From positions 1-29,804 of the forward strand of contig CAZIMJ010000178.1 of assembly GCA_964540205.1 (NCBI GenBank): a stretch of 29,804 nt of DNA, in the 5' to 3' direction. Below, one piece after another: positions 7,132 through 15,921 of this stretch. How positions within the stretch are numbered: position 1 is the first letter of the stretch; the number at the start of each line of letters is the position of its first letter. The notes beneath the pieces were generated by a model that was given only the letters and a program-made list of their open reading frames with translations, did no database searches and had not been told where the DNA came from. The translations under genes were made by a program, and so were the position numbers. This stretch comes from WTAW01 sp964540205. Lineage in GTDB: Bacteria; Acidobacteriota; Aminicenantia; Aminicenantales; Aminicenantaceae.

Positions 7132-8023
7132 TTAGGTTTTGTGATAGCTATTGTAAATGGATTCAATCCAGTAGTCCGTATTCAGGAAAGACAGGAATTC
7201 TCCCCAGGACTCCCACTCCTCGAGTACTTTGGATTTTTTCATGTCTTCTATATTTTTTCCATTTTCCATTTCTGCTCTAACTTTCTCTATGGTCGCTAGA
7301 AGCATTTGCCTCTACTGTTTCACCTCGTCCAACGTGAAGTCGCGTCCATGGCCTCCAATAAATTTTGTATCTTTGGGGAACACAGCGATGACTTTATTTA
7401 AAAATTCCAGGTATTCCTTCACATTTGAGCCAACCGCGGGAAACGATTGTGTTAGGAGCAGATCGCCCATGTGAGAGACACCCGAGGAAGAAAAATAGAC
7501 GATTAGATCCGTATCGGAATGCACACCTGGATACGGGATGATCTGAATTTTTTCCCCATTAAAATTCAGAGAGTAGTACGTGTCAAAACCATTCCCCGAT
7601 TCTCCTTCAAGTTCGCCGTTTCCAGGGAATATCACACCATAGGACATGCATTGGTCCAAATTATGCCCATCGATCAGTGTCGCACTTTTGGCGCAGACGA
7701 CATTGCCTCCCACATGATCTCCATGAAGATGCGTGTTGATGACGTATTTAATATTTCCCTTGCAGAGATCCTGGACAGTGGCTTTCAATTCCATCGCTGT
7801 TTCTTTAAAAACCGGTATCAACTAAAAGAATCCCGTCATTCCCCGTGCATACTTCGATATTTGTCTGCAGCTGGTATGGAAAGGTGACTCTGTAGATCTG
7901 ACTGGATAATTGAACGACCTTGGCTTTTTCTCCGCTTTCCTGAGCGAACACGGGAGTAAGAAAAACAAAGAAGAGAACCAGGAGAATGATGACTAAGACG
8001 ATTAATTTCTTGCAGATAATCAT
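7132..8023 (-). pseudogene. Exported MBL-fold hydrolase, broken by a frameshift and a TAG
   Basis: Together the two frames encode a normal 296-residue exported MBL-fold protein. ATG 8023 gives a signal peptide (ending PVFAQ), then QIYRVTFPYQL and ILLVDTGF. Right there a run of five T (7807-7811) shifts the frame: with four Ts it reads DTGF-KETAMELK. The rest reads on through NTHLHGDHVGG (the HxHxDH metal site), GVHSDTDLIVYF and KFIGGHGRDFT. It then meets an in-frame TAG at 7312-7314 after LDEVKQ, and continues in the same frame with RQMLLATIEKVRAEMENGK ... LNTDYWIESIYNSYHKT to a TAA at 7132. One lesion could be a sequencing slip in a homopolymer, but not the internal TAG. Metal ligands are intact, so decay is recent. 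Confidence 0.75.
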
Positions 8024-8505
8024 CGTCTTTCCCCTATTCTTATATACGTTTACACATATGGTTATGTTTATACCTCACACCATTCAACCAGGGAAATTCA
8101 CCGCTTAAATTACCTTCCTCTTTGCTCACAATTCAAATGGGAGCAAAGAACATCATCAGAACGATGAAAACCACGATCAGAAGAATAACGAATTTCTTAC
8201 ACAGAAACATGTTTTTACTCCATCTTTAGACTGTATATGAGCAAAAATTGTGCCATCTGGATCTCTCTTGGGATTATTCAAATATGGACCAAAAAACAGT
8301 GTACGTTTCCAACACAATCCCTGCCCGAATTCGAACAGTGTTTCCCATTATCAGGGGAGATGGGTTGTCTCATATACCTGACACTCCCTCTCCTTACAGC
8401 TGGCACATATATTGCAGATATCTCAAACTTAGGACTTTTTCTAGAAATATCGCGACTGGTGCCAACCCTGCACTGTTCTTCGCGTAATATTAATATAGAG
8501 ATATA
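8024..8505. other. Divergent intergenic region upstream of the MBL remnant and the LuxR gene
   Basis: About 480 bases between divergent genes. It holds the small hydrophobic ORF at 8133-8210 (described separately), AT-rich promoter-like stretches, and short reading frames on the plus strand up to 8506 that lack ribosome sites and known motifs. No repeat, tRNA or terminator was seen. Confidence 0.5.
8133..8210 (-). CDS. Stand-alone 25-residue hydrophobic peptide, M-x-x-C-K start
   Basis: ATG 8210 with GGAG seven bases upstream opens a 25-residue ORF starting MFLCKKFVILLIVV and ending in TGA at 8133. It is a single hydrophobic helix. It strongly resembles the signal peptide of the neighbouring MBL remnant (MIICKKLIVLVIILL), with the same x-x-C-K opening. 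It could be a genuine small membrane peptide, or the surviving start of a duplicated gene. No cleavage or function can be assigned; the good ribosome site keeps it on the list. Confidence 0.4.
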   Translation of the reverse strand: MFLCKKFVILLIVVFIVLMMFFAPI

Positions 8506-9471
8506 ATGAGTAATTTCTCTGTTGTCTTCTACATCATCGCTCTATTTATCGGTTTCCTGACTGTCTATTTGGCTTACAGGCTGAACAGAACATATCGCTT
8601 GGGCTACCTCTCTTCTTATCTGTATTTTCTCATTGCCTTTAATGTTATGGGTTTCTTAAATCATATCGGACGGTATTTGGGAGTGAGTTTGCTGATGGGC
8701 TCTCCCGAAGAGACTCTTATATTAGTGAGATATCTTTTTGCTTTTCTGGCTTTTCCTTTCGTCGCGCTATCCATCTATTTGTTTATTGCATTCGCAAACG
8801 ATCTGATTAGCACGAAAATATCTTCTCTATTCAACAGATTGTATGCTGTTTTTTGGGGGATTCTATTCCTTGTTCTAGTGCTATTGGGAAGAAACCACTT
8901 CTATACGCGGGATGAAAAAACTATCTTTGTTTTTTTCCAAGCCATAAATATTTTGGGCATAATAAGCTTTTTTCTTACGCCATTTTATATTCTTTTCAAA
9001 ACAAAGGACTTATCGGATGTCCAACAAAAGAGAGTAGCCAAAAGTTTTAGCATTATCTATCTCTTCTGTTTTGGAATGGCATCTCTTTTTACATCCCGTT
9101 TGGTTCTCCCCTATTTTGTGCCCTACACAGTTCTCATCATAGTTTTTTCTTTTTTTGCGGTAAACCTTCCACCGCTGACATATCTGATCTTATCTCTCAA
9201 GAAATATCCAGTCGAGGACCAATGTTCAACATCTCAAAATTCCGACTTAGAAGATTTTTTTGTTGTTCACAAAATATCTAATCGAGAGCAGGAGATCATT
9301 CAGCTCATGCTCGAGGGAATGAGTAATGCGGACATCGAGAAAAAACTCTACATTTCCCCCCATACCGTCAAAAACCACATCTACAACATCTACCAAAAAT
9401 TAGGAGTTAAAAATCGCGTCCAGACATCAAATCTCATTCGCGATCACGAACAGTTCCATAAAACAGACTAG
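8506..9471 (+). CDS. Seven-TM membrane-bound LuxR-type transcription regulator
   Basis: A 321-residue protein with about seven hydrophobic segments (roughly 5-23, 35-54, 73-96, 115-128, 144-163, 180-200, 207-229), then a short linker and a LuxR/NarL-type helix-turn-helix at 256-312: ISNREQEIIQLMLEGMSN ... ISPHTVKNHIYNIYQKLGVK. The HTH is complete, with the usual Glu near its start. So the transmembrane part should sense an envelope or membrane signal and the cytoplasmic end bind DNA, with no separate receiver domain. Only weak ribosome-site similarity precedes the ATG. Its stop TAG lies in a CTAG shared with the cupin gene on the other strand. It has no obvious target operon next to it; the divergent MBL remnant is one candidate. 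Confidence 0.9.
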   Translation: MSNFSVVFYIIALFIGFLTVYLAYRLNRTYRLGYLSSYLYFLIAFNVMGFLNHIGRYLGVSLLMGSPEETLILVRYLFAFLAFPFVALSIYLFIAFANDLISTKISSLFNRLYAVFWGILFLVLVLLGRNHFYTRDEKTIFVFFQAINILGIISFFLTPFYILFKTKDLSDVQQKRVAKSFSIIYLFCFGMASLFTSRLVLPYFVPYTVLIIVFSFFAVNLPPLTYLILSLKKYPVEDQCSTSQNSDLEDFFVVHKISNREQEIIQLMLEGMSNADIEKKLYISPHTVKNHIYNIYQKLGVKNRVQTSNLIRDHEQFHKTD

Positions 9472-9827
9472 ATCCGATCTAAATCTTTAACGGTTCTTTC
9501 GCTCTGGATGTTTCCCGTGTTTTCTGTAGACTTGGGCTCAACCAGCATCAAATGCACTTCCTCATCTGATACAGGCATGTGTTCTACGCCTTTTGGAATG
9601 ATAATAAACTCGCCATCTTTAAGTTCGATATCTTTATCTCTTAATTTCATCACCATCGTCCCTTTGACTACGAAAAAAAGCTCATCCTCTTCCTCATGAA
9701 AATGCCAGATGAAATCCCCTTTGAATTTGACCAGTTTGATATAGACATCATTGACTTCGCCAACGATTTTTGGACTCCAGTGCTCTTTGATCAGGTCTAA
9801 TTTTTTGATCAAATTGATCTTTTCCAT
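9468..9827 (-). CDS. Small cupin-domain protein
   Basis: A 119-residue single-domain cupin. The first cupin motif is visible as WHFHEEEDELFFVVKG: H42, H44 and E49, with the later H83 (GVEHMP) giving the normal 3-His/1-Glu metal site. The start is chosen at ATG 9827, where GGAG sits seven bases upstream; an earlier frame extension adds 19 hydrophobic residues but lacks a ribosome site. Proteins of this size are often sugar- or small-molecule-binding metalloproteins or dioxygenase-like enzymes; the substrate is unknown. It runs convergent with the LuxR gene with a 4-bp overlap at the stop codons. Confidence 0.9.
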   Translation of the reverse strand: MEKINLIKKLDLIKEHWSPKIVGEVNDVYIKLVKFKGDFIWHFHEEEDELFFVVKGTMVMKLRDKDIELKDGEFIIIPKGVEHMPVSDEEVHLMLVEPKSTENTGNIQSERTVKDLDRI

Positions 9828-9930
9828 ATCCATTCTCCACGCAAAATATGACTCATATATAAAACAGATAAATATTTTGAGCAATGCTTAAAGAATAAAA
9901 TGTTTAAGATCGAAATACAAACAGGAAGCC

Positions 9931-12591
9931 TTATTCGTAGCGAAGAGAATCCACAGGATTAGCGATTGCGGCTTTAATGGACTGGTATCCGACCGTGCAG
10001 AGAGCAATGATCAGCGCAAGGGCTGCTGCGAAAATAAAAATCTCCACTCCTAGAGTCATCCTGTAAGCGAAATTCTGAAGCCACTTCCGAGCCGCTAAAT
10101 AGGCCAAGGGCCAGGCGATCAAGTTGGCGACCAGCACCCATTTTGTAAACTCTTTAGAAAGGAGAACCATGACTTGAGATACGGTTGCACCCAATACCCT
10201 CCGGATGCCAATCTCTTTTGTGCGCTGTTCGGCTATGAAGGAGGCCAATCCGAAAAGTCCCAGACATGCAATAAATATCCCCAAAAAAGTGGAAATTTGA
10301 AAAATTCGACTTAGGCGCTCTTCGGATCGATATTGGATATCGAAGTTCGAGTCCACAAAAAAATACTCGAAGAGGTCGCCAGGAAAAAGCTCGTTAAATT
10401 TCTTATTGAGAAATCCCAAAGTGTTCTGCATGTCAGCTGTGTTGACGGTTAAGGTAATGGATCGAAAGAGGTCTGGCACAACCCGCATAATCATGGGTTC
10501 GATCTCCCTCTGTAATCCCCACCAGTGAAAATCCTTGACCACACCGATCACAGGATATCGTCTCTCCCAAAGCTCTTTTCCAAGCGCTTCTTCAGGTGTG
10601 CTCCAACCAAAGGCCCTAGCTCCGGATTCGTTGATGATAAAGGCCTCATAGGTGTCCGACTGGATCTTATTGTTGAAGGGACGCCCTGCCACCAGCGTAA
10701 GCCCGTAAACCTCTGTAAAGTCATGATCACACCTCAGACTCCGGAATGCCTGCCCCTTTGTGTCTTGTTCTCCGGAGGGGAAGACCCAGGTCCGATTGAT
10801 CATGCTGCCGGGAACACCTGATGAAGCAGTTGCATTTAAAACAGCTGGATGCCGGAGGAATTCATTCTTCACGGTCTCATACTTGTTGGTGATCATCTCC
10901 CAATTTCGGAGAGTGATCACCAATTTCTGTTCTTTATCGAAACCCAATGGCTGACTTTTCATGTACAGAATCTGTCTATATATGATGAGCGTGCTGATGA
11001 TCAAAGCGATGGAGATTACGAACTGCCCCACAACCAAGACCTTTCTCATAATGGCTCCCTTTGAGCCAGACTTAAGCGTTCCTCTGAGAACAGAGATCGG
11101 CTTGAACGCAGAGAGAAAAAAAGCGGGATAACTCCCCGCACCAAGACTCACAAAAAGCAATAATAGAATTACTCCGATGACGATCCCGGGTTGGAACAGA
11201 CTCTGAGACGTAAACTGAGTCAGCGCAAGCGTGTTGAACTGAGGAAGAAATATCTGTACCAATGTTATTGCGATAACGAGAGAGATCGAAACAATGAGCA
11301 GGGATTCTCCCAGAAACTGACGGACGATCTGACGTCTGTGTGCCCCGACAACCTTGCGCATCCCCACCTCAGTCGCACGATTAGCAGAACGAGCAGTGGC
11401 TAGATTCATATAGTTCATACAAGCGATCAGCAGGATGAGCAATCCCACAACCGAAAAGATGTATACATAGAGGAGGCTGGATGATGGCCTGATCTGGTCT
11501 CCACTGAGAATCACACGATGGCGCTTTTTGAGTGCTAGAAGGAAGAATTTGTAATCTAAGCCTCTCTTATCCAGCTCCTCACCACAGAATTCATGCGGGA
11601 TCTTTTGAATCTGCTCTTCAAAATCGCTCGCACTAGCACCTTCACTTAACTTTACAAGACACGCTGTTGCTGCCATCCCTGGGTGCCATGTCCGCCAGTG
11701 GTCCTCTTCCTCCATTTCGATCGTCTTCCACGACTTGATGATCTTGTATGCAAAATCCGTGTTTGGGAGCGGATCCTGGACAATGCCCGTAACTTCATAC
11801 TCTTTATCCCCGATCGTGACGGTTTTTCCAAGTGGGTTCGCATCTCCGAAATACTTGTTTGCCAATAATTCAGTCAATACAGCGGTGTTGGGCCTTTCCA
11901 ATGCAGTTTTGGGATTACCCTGGATGAAGGGAATAGTTAACACATCAAAGATTCCCGGATCCGCGTCCCAAAGGGCTTCCTCTTTGAAGACCTTGTCTTT
12001 GTATTTGACCTGGCTGATCCATCCTTGGTTGAGGCGGCCTGCAGCCTCCACTTGGGGATATCTTTCTTTCAATGTGGGCGCTAGGAGAGGAAAATTAGCC
12101 CCTACCAGCTCACGTCCTGCCTCTGACTTTCGATCCTGCCCCACGATGTAGATCCTGTCAGCATCCTTGTGGAAATTGTCAAAACTCAATTCAAAAAGCA
12201 CGTACAGAAGGATAAACAGGCAACATGCAATTCCAGTGGCCAGGCCAACGATGTTGATAACTGAATAGGCTTTTTTCTGTCTCATCTTGCGCAGTGTGAC
12301 TTTAAGATAATTCCAGATAAGAGCTGGCATGAAGCGTGATGGCTTCCAGAGTGCTTGCCCTGGTATGTCCCGAACATCTGTTTTTAAATATTCGGCACCG
12401 ATGGAATCCGGAGTGCCCACTTGTTCGACCGCTCTTTCGAGAGCTTCTTCCACGGTTAGGTCTGACTCTTTTAGACGTTCGATCTCATCACGCAGATGTG
12501 ATTCCAGCTCTGCGATATAGCCATCCTCCATGGATTCGCTCTTCAGCAGGCTTTTTCTCCACTTTTTAATGGCTTTTTCCAATTCAAACAT
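9931..12591 (-). CDS. MacB/FtsX-type permease with PadR-linked N-terminal prefix domain
   Basis: An 886-residue ABC-transporter permease subunit with no ATPase. The first 85 residues are a hydrophilic helical prefix (YIAELESHLRDEIERLKES, then ALERAVEQVGTPDSIGAEYL) that in such proteins precedes the permease and is associated with PadR regulators. The first membrane segment is about 109-133, then a large periplasmic domain (about 135-370), three segments near 374-393, 428-448 and 470-495 with the conserved MRKVVGA, a second copy from about 516 (MRKVLVVGQ), and three C-terminal segments after 770 with GIRRVLGA. So two FtsX halves are present. Start ATG 12591 is preceded by GGGAG; a TTG four codons earlier is less likely. 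Probably macrolide, peptide or lipoprotein export, or resistance to membrane stress; partners are elsewhere. Confidence 0.9.
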   Translation of the reverse strand: MFELEKAIKKWRKSLLKSESMEDGYIAELESHLRDEIERLKESDLTVEEALERAVEQVGTPDSIGAEYLKTDVRDIPGQALWKPSRFMPALIWNYLKVTLRKMRQKKAYSVINIVGLATGIACCLFILLYVLFELSFDNFHKDADRIYIVGQDRKSEAGRELVGANFPLLAPTLKERYPQVEAAGRLNQGWISQVKYKDKVFKEEALWDADPGIFDVLTIPFIQGNPKTALERPNTAVLTELLANKYFGDANPLGKTVTIGDKEYEVTGIVQDPLPNTDFAYKIIKSWKTIEMEEEDHWRTWHPGMAATACLVKLSEGASASDFEEQIQKIPHEFCGEELDKRGLDYKFFLLALKKRHRVILSGDQIRPSSSLLYVYIFSVVGLLILLIACMNYMNLATARSANRATEVGMRKVVGAHRRQIVRQFLGESLLIVSISLVIAITLVQIFLPQFNTLALTQFTSQSLFQPGIVIGVILLLLFVSLGAGSYPAFFLSAFKPISVLRGTLKSGSKGAIMRKVLVVGQFVISIALIISTLIIYRQILYMKSQPLGFDKEQKLVITLRNWEMITNKYETVKNEFLRHPAVLNATASSGVPGSMINRTWVFPSGEQDTKGQAFRSLRCDHDFTEVYGLTLVAGRPFNNKIQSDTYEAFIINESGARAFGWSTPEEALGKELWERRYPVIGVVKDFHWWGLQREIEPMIMRVVPDLFRSITLTVNTADMQNTLGFLNKKFNELFPGDLFEYFFVDSNFDIQYRSEERLSRIFQISTFLGIFIACLGLFGLASFIAEQRTKEIGIRRVLGATVSQVMVLLSKEFTKWVLVANLIAWPLAYLAARKWLQNFAYRMTLGVEIFIFAAALALIIALCTVGYQSIKAAIANPVDSLRYE

Positions 12592-12690
12592 ATTTTCTCC
12601 CAATCAAAACAAAACTAACTTGTCAATCATAAATAGCACCGAACACAGAAGCATTCAGCTAGACATATGAACAAAACTCAATTTGTTTAT

Positions 12691-13029
12691 TCATTCGAAA
12701 GCGGGTTGGGGTTTCCAAAGTTTGGAGAGAGCGTCATGCACGCTCTTCCACTGTGCTATGTCGGCTTCGAGCTCTTTATGACCAAGATCGGTAATACTGT
12801 AGTATTTCCTGCGACGGCCTTCTTCGCTGATTGTCCACTGGGACCGGATAAAGCCGTCTTTTTCCAGCCTGTGAAGCACAGGATACAGCATGCCATCCGA
12901 CCACTCGAGCTGCCCGCCTGAGATCCTTTTAACACTCTGGATGATCTGATACCCATAGTTCTTGCCATTCAAGAGAATCGAGAGGATTATCGGTTTAGTT
13001 GAAGCGGCGATCAGTGCTTTTGAGATCAT
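12691..13029 (-). CDS. PadR-family transcription regulator
   Basis: A 112-residue winged-helix PadR protein: PIILSILLNGKNYGYQI in the first helices, DGMLYPVLHRLEKDGFI in the recognition region, and the RKYYSITDLGHKEL wing. It has a good start (ATG at 13029, GAGGT upstream) and precedes the permease gene by 99 bases on the same strand, so it very likely controls this permease. The sequence just upstream of the gene contains AACGTT flanked by ATAC/GTAT halves, which may be its autoregulatory site, though it is only loosely symmetrical. Confidence 0.9.
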   Translation of the reverse strand: MISKALIAASTKPIILSILLNGKNYGYQIIQSVKRISGGQLEWSDGMLYPVLHRLEKDGFIRSQWTISEEGRRRKYYSITDLGHKELEADIAQWKSVHDALSKLWKPQPAFE

Positions 13030-13293
13030 TTTTTACCTCGCGTTGTTATATACCTAACGTTTCTATGTATGCAAAAAGAGTGCCAACTGATCACAACAGA
13101 GGCATCGGGATTTAACGGGATAAACTCTAGCTCAATATTGTCCGCTTAAGCAACACAGAGTGTTCGACATCGGACATCCACTTCTTAATTTATAAAATGC
13201 TGGACTGATCAATAAGGGAGCATCTCCAATCATCCTAAAATTGTCAAAATTATCAATCTTGCTTCCTATATTCCGGGGGAGGTTGGAACAAGG

Positions 13294-13338
13294 TTAGGTT
13301 TTCTTAGGTTTGACTCTGTTTCAAATAATGTTTATTCT
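13294..13338 (+). promoter_or_regulatory. Promoter with two upstream TTAGGTTT repeats ahead of the C45 gene
   Basis: TTGACT at 13310-13315 and TATTCT at 13333-13338 with a 17-base spacer form a sigma70-type promoter. Two exact TTAGGTTT copies (starting 13294 and 13304), ten bases apart, lie directly upstream and partly on the -35, as expected of an activator or repressor dimer site. The rest of the 13030-13293 interval holds no gene; it has only a small AACAC/GTGTT inverted repeat. Confidence 0.55.
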
Positions 13339-13362
13339 TTCATTCATCAAAGGAGAACCGAT

Positions 13363-14523
13363 ATGAAAAAGTGTTTTTTTGTCTTGCTTTTAATTATTCA
13401 AATCCTCGCTTTTCCTGAAAGCCAAGTTTTCGGTCAAAATTTCCCACTTAGCACCAAAGGAAATCTGACAGTTCTTGTTCTTGAGGGGACACCTTATGAG
13501 AGAGGCCGACAGCACGGTGCAGCCTTAAAAAAAGAATTCCATGAATTAGTCAAATTGTGGAAAGAGGACATCCGGAAGACCTACAAAACCGAGGCGAATG
13601 TATTCATCAAGAAGTTCCTTGCCGCTACCAATTTTCAGAAAGCAATCAAAGAATGGACTCCACAACTGTGGGATGAACTCAAAGGGATCTCCGAAGGATC
13701 AGGCATAGACTTTGATACGGTATTTGCCTTTCAACTCGTGGACGAAATATGGGTGCTAGGAAAAGACATCCAATCTGAAAAATGCACAACAATCGGACTT
13801 GCGAAAACAGAGAATCACCCTGCTATGGTTGCGCAGAATCTCGATATACCCACGTTTTACCACGGTTTCCAAACCCTTCTTCATATCAAAGATCCGGAGC
13901 AAGACCTGGAGACCTATCTATTCACTTTCCCTGGTTTTATCGCGGCCGATGGCATCAACAGTCATTCGGTGGCCGTTGTCGTCAATGCTGTCCAGCAGCT
14001 GGAAAACTCAAGAGATGGGCTTCCAGTCGCCTTTGTGATCAGGGGGATCCTGCAGTGTAAAACTTATGTTGAGGCTGTCCGATTTATAAAAACTATAAAG
14101 CACGGGGCTCCTCAGAATTACATGATCGGCGGGGCTGAGGAGATAGGAAGTTTCGAGTGTTCGACCACCAATATCAGCGAATTCATTCCCTTTGAAAATG
14201 CTACGTTTACATATCATACTAACCATCCCTTGAAGAATCTGAATTACACTGCCCGTTTTGCAAATTATTTGAAATCTAAGGATGTTTCCCCCAAAGATTA
14301 CAAACACCCATGTCCTAGATTCGAATTCCTGCAGAATATTTTAAGGGATAATTCAGTCCATTTTGATATAGACAGACTCAAGGACATATTCAGCAACCGG
14401 AATAGCATCATCAATAACAGGAGTACTTTTGGATGCACGGTCATGGAACTCGGCAAAAATCCCGAGCTCCACATTTCTCCTGGCCGGCCGGATGAAGAGC
14501 CGTTTCAAATCTTCCGCTTTTAA
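13363..14523 (+). CDS. Exported C45-family acyltransferase-like hydrolase
   Basis: A 386-residue Ntn-hydrolase relative of penicillin acyl-CoA:6-APA acyltransferase (peptidase family C45). A signal peptide ends around VFGQ (residue 25). The acyltransferase fold is shown by TPYERGRQHG at about 43-52, LWDELKGISEGSGIDFDTV, and EKCTTIG, where C141 should be the nucleophile after autoproteolysis of the preceding bond. Later SFECST and NHPL segments also match. Family members hydrolyse or transfer acyl groups on amines and amides; substrate is not known. Start ATG has AAGGAG seven bases upstream and a strong promoter (13310-13338). It is the only plus-strand gene between the PadR gene and the DUF169 gene. 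Confidence 0.9.
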   Translation: MKKCFFVLLLIIQILAFPESQVFGQNFPLSTKGNLTVLVLEGTPYERGRQHGAALKKEFHELVKLWKEDIRKTYKTEANVFIKKFLAATNFQKAIKEWTPQLWDELKGISEGSGIDFDTVFAFQLVDEIWVLGKDIQSEKCTTIGLAKTENHPAMVAQNLDIPTFYHGFQTLLHIKDPEQDLETYLFTFPGFIAADGINSHSVAVVVNAVQQLENSRDGLPVAFVIRGILQCKTYVEAVRFIKTIKHGAPQNYMIGGAEEIGSFECSTTNISEFIPFENATFTYHTNHPLKNLNYTARFANYLKSKDVSPKDYKHPCPRFEFLQNILRDNSVHFDIDRLKDIFSNRNSIINNRSTFGCTVMELGKNPELHISPGRPDEEPFQIFRF

Positions 14524-14579
14524 GATGCTATAACTCTCAATCTCTTAAAATCACGGTCCCCTTTTTTATTTGATAGTCG

Positions 14580-15715
14580 CTAGCGTTCTTTAATATCTTC
14601 CTAATTTGGATTAACCTCCAAAGATTTCTCCCAGGCCTAAATGGCTTGATCTTTGTTACCCAACATAAGATGACATTCTCCGATGGAGTTCAACACGGCA
14701 ATAACATTGCCTCGCTGTGAGGCAGCTTTTTGATAATAGGTTATGACTTCTTCATATTCATCGAGTTCTTGAGAGACTACTCCCAGGTAAAAAAAAAGAT
14801 CAAAATTTCCCCTCTCTTTCTCATGGAACGGCAAAAGAATATTTCTAGCCTCTTTATTCTCATCCAGAAATATATGTGTTTTTGCCAATCCCAACGCAAA
14901 ATCCAGAGAATCTTTTCTGGCTTCGTATGCATTTTCAAACTCAGCTTTGGCCTTATTGATCTCACCTTTGTTCATGAACTGGTTTGCAATGATATACGAA
15001 TAGATCGCATCTTTAACCGGAGGACTGGGTTGGATTATTATCCAGTTTTCAGGTAATTCATCGGAAACAAGAGAGAAATCCTCTTCTTTTGTTAAGATTT
15101 TCTTATTATCCTGATCCACAACTGAAACAATAACTTTAAAACCTCCAGCAGAGAAATTGCCCAAGTCGAATTCCTGTAAAAAATCTCTGCCATTCCCATA
15201 TTTTCGTATCTCCTTGATCAAAGAACGGACCTGTTTATCTTCTTTGTAAAAGATGTATTCTACATTTCCCTTATCCTTTAACTCCTCGCCTAATCCATAT
15301 ATCTGGAAAAAGAGATACAATTTGTCATATTTGTAAACTTCTCTACATATAAGGGTTCACCAAGCGTAATATACATCCTCCCTTGATCAGACTGCCATCC
15401 CGCACCAGGAGACCTCTTGCCTAGATTCTTGTTTGCGTACTCAATCCTTCTTTAATGTTCTTCCCTGAATTCATTTCGTGGCGTGCTAGGCGTAGGATCT
15501 CGCTGCTTCCAGAATTCTACGATAAACAGATCTCTTTTCCTGTTCGTCTCTAACTTGGGAAATACCTTCTTTTCATTTTCGGTGATGATATAGACGACCT
15601 CCTCTTCTATCCATTTTTTGTATTTTTCTGGCAGAGATATTTCATCCTGGATTTCTGAAAAGAGTGGATTGGCAAAAAATGCCACTGAGAACAATAAAAG
15701 GAATTTTAATTTCAT
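14580..15715 (-). pseudogene. GWxTD-domain/TPR protein, decayed by stops, a frameshift and a deletion
   Basis: Fragments of one large exported protein lie in order. ATG 15715 gives a signal peptide and the start of a GWxTD domain (SLPEKYKKWIEEEVVYII, EFWKQRDPTP, EFREEH). A TAA at the Tyr position of EFREEHYRR then interrupts it, followed by RRIEYANKN and the GW-QSD form of the motif, GRMYITLGEPLYVEKFTN. The frame is then lost where roughly the second half of the domain should be, and resumes with KLYLFFQIYGLGEELK, an Ig-like stretch and TPR-like helices (SLDFALGLAKTHIF, LFFYLGVVSQELDEYEE). In-frame TAGs follow at 14637, 14601 and 14580, with readable sequence between (AWEKSLEVNPN, EDIKER). 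So an internal deletion plus at least four stops: a true pseudogene. GWxTD proteins of this kind are secreted in Bacteroidota and Acidobacteriota-like bacteria. Confidence 0.75.
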
Positions 15716-15921
15716 TTTACCCCCCAATGTTTTTCATCAGTTCTTATCCTCGATTAATAAAACAATTCATATTATTAAAAGCAAATTTTATGCCATATTG
15801 TACAAGCTTTAAAATGCTATGAGATAGTTTATATTTGTACTTCTTAGATGACAGATGTCGGCGCTCAAGACAATATCACAAAAATTATTGATTGTTGAAT
15901 CACCCCGACCAAAAAAGGTAT

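Noticed and set aside
7807..7814. Programmed +1 frameshift at GGT-TTT-TAA in the MBL gene
   Set aside because: The second lesion (TAG) in the same gene makes decay the simpler explanation; no stimulatory structure was seen.
8237..8506. An 89-codon plus-strand frame ending in TAATG with the LuxR start
   Set aside because: The TAATG overlap looks like coupling, but the frame has no ribosome site, no recognisable content, and a competing open frame in another phase; not enough to call a gene.
14580..14639. Recoding of TAG as a sense codon (three in-frame TAGs with readable codons between)
   Set aside because: LuxR and cupin end naturally at TAG, the same pseudogene also has a TAA and a deletion, and no suppressor tRNA or pyl gene is seen.
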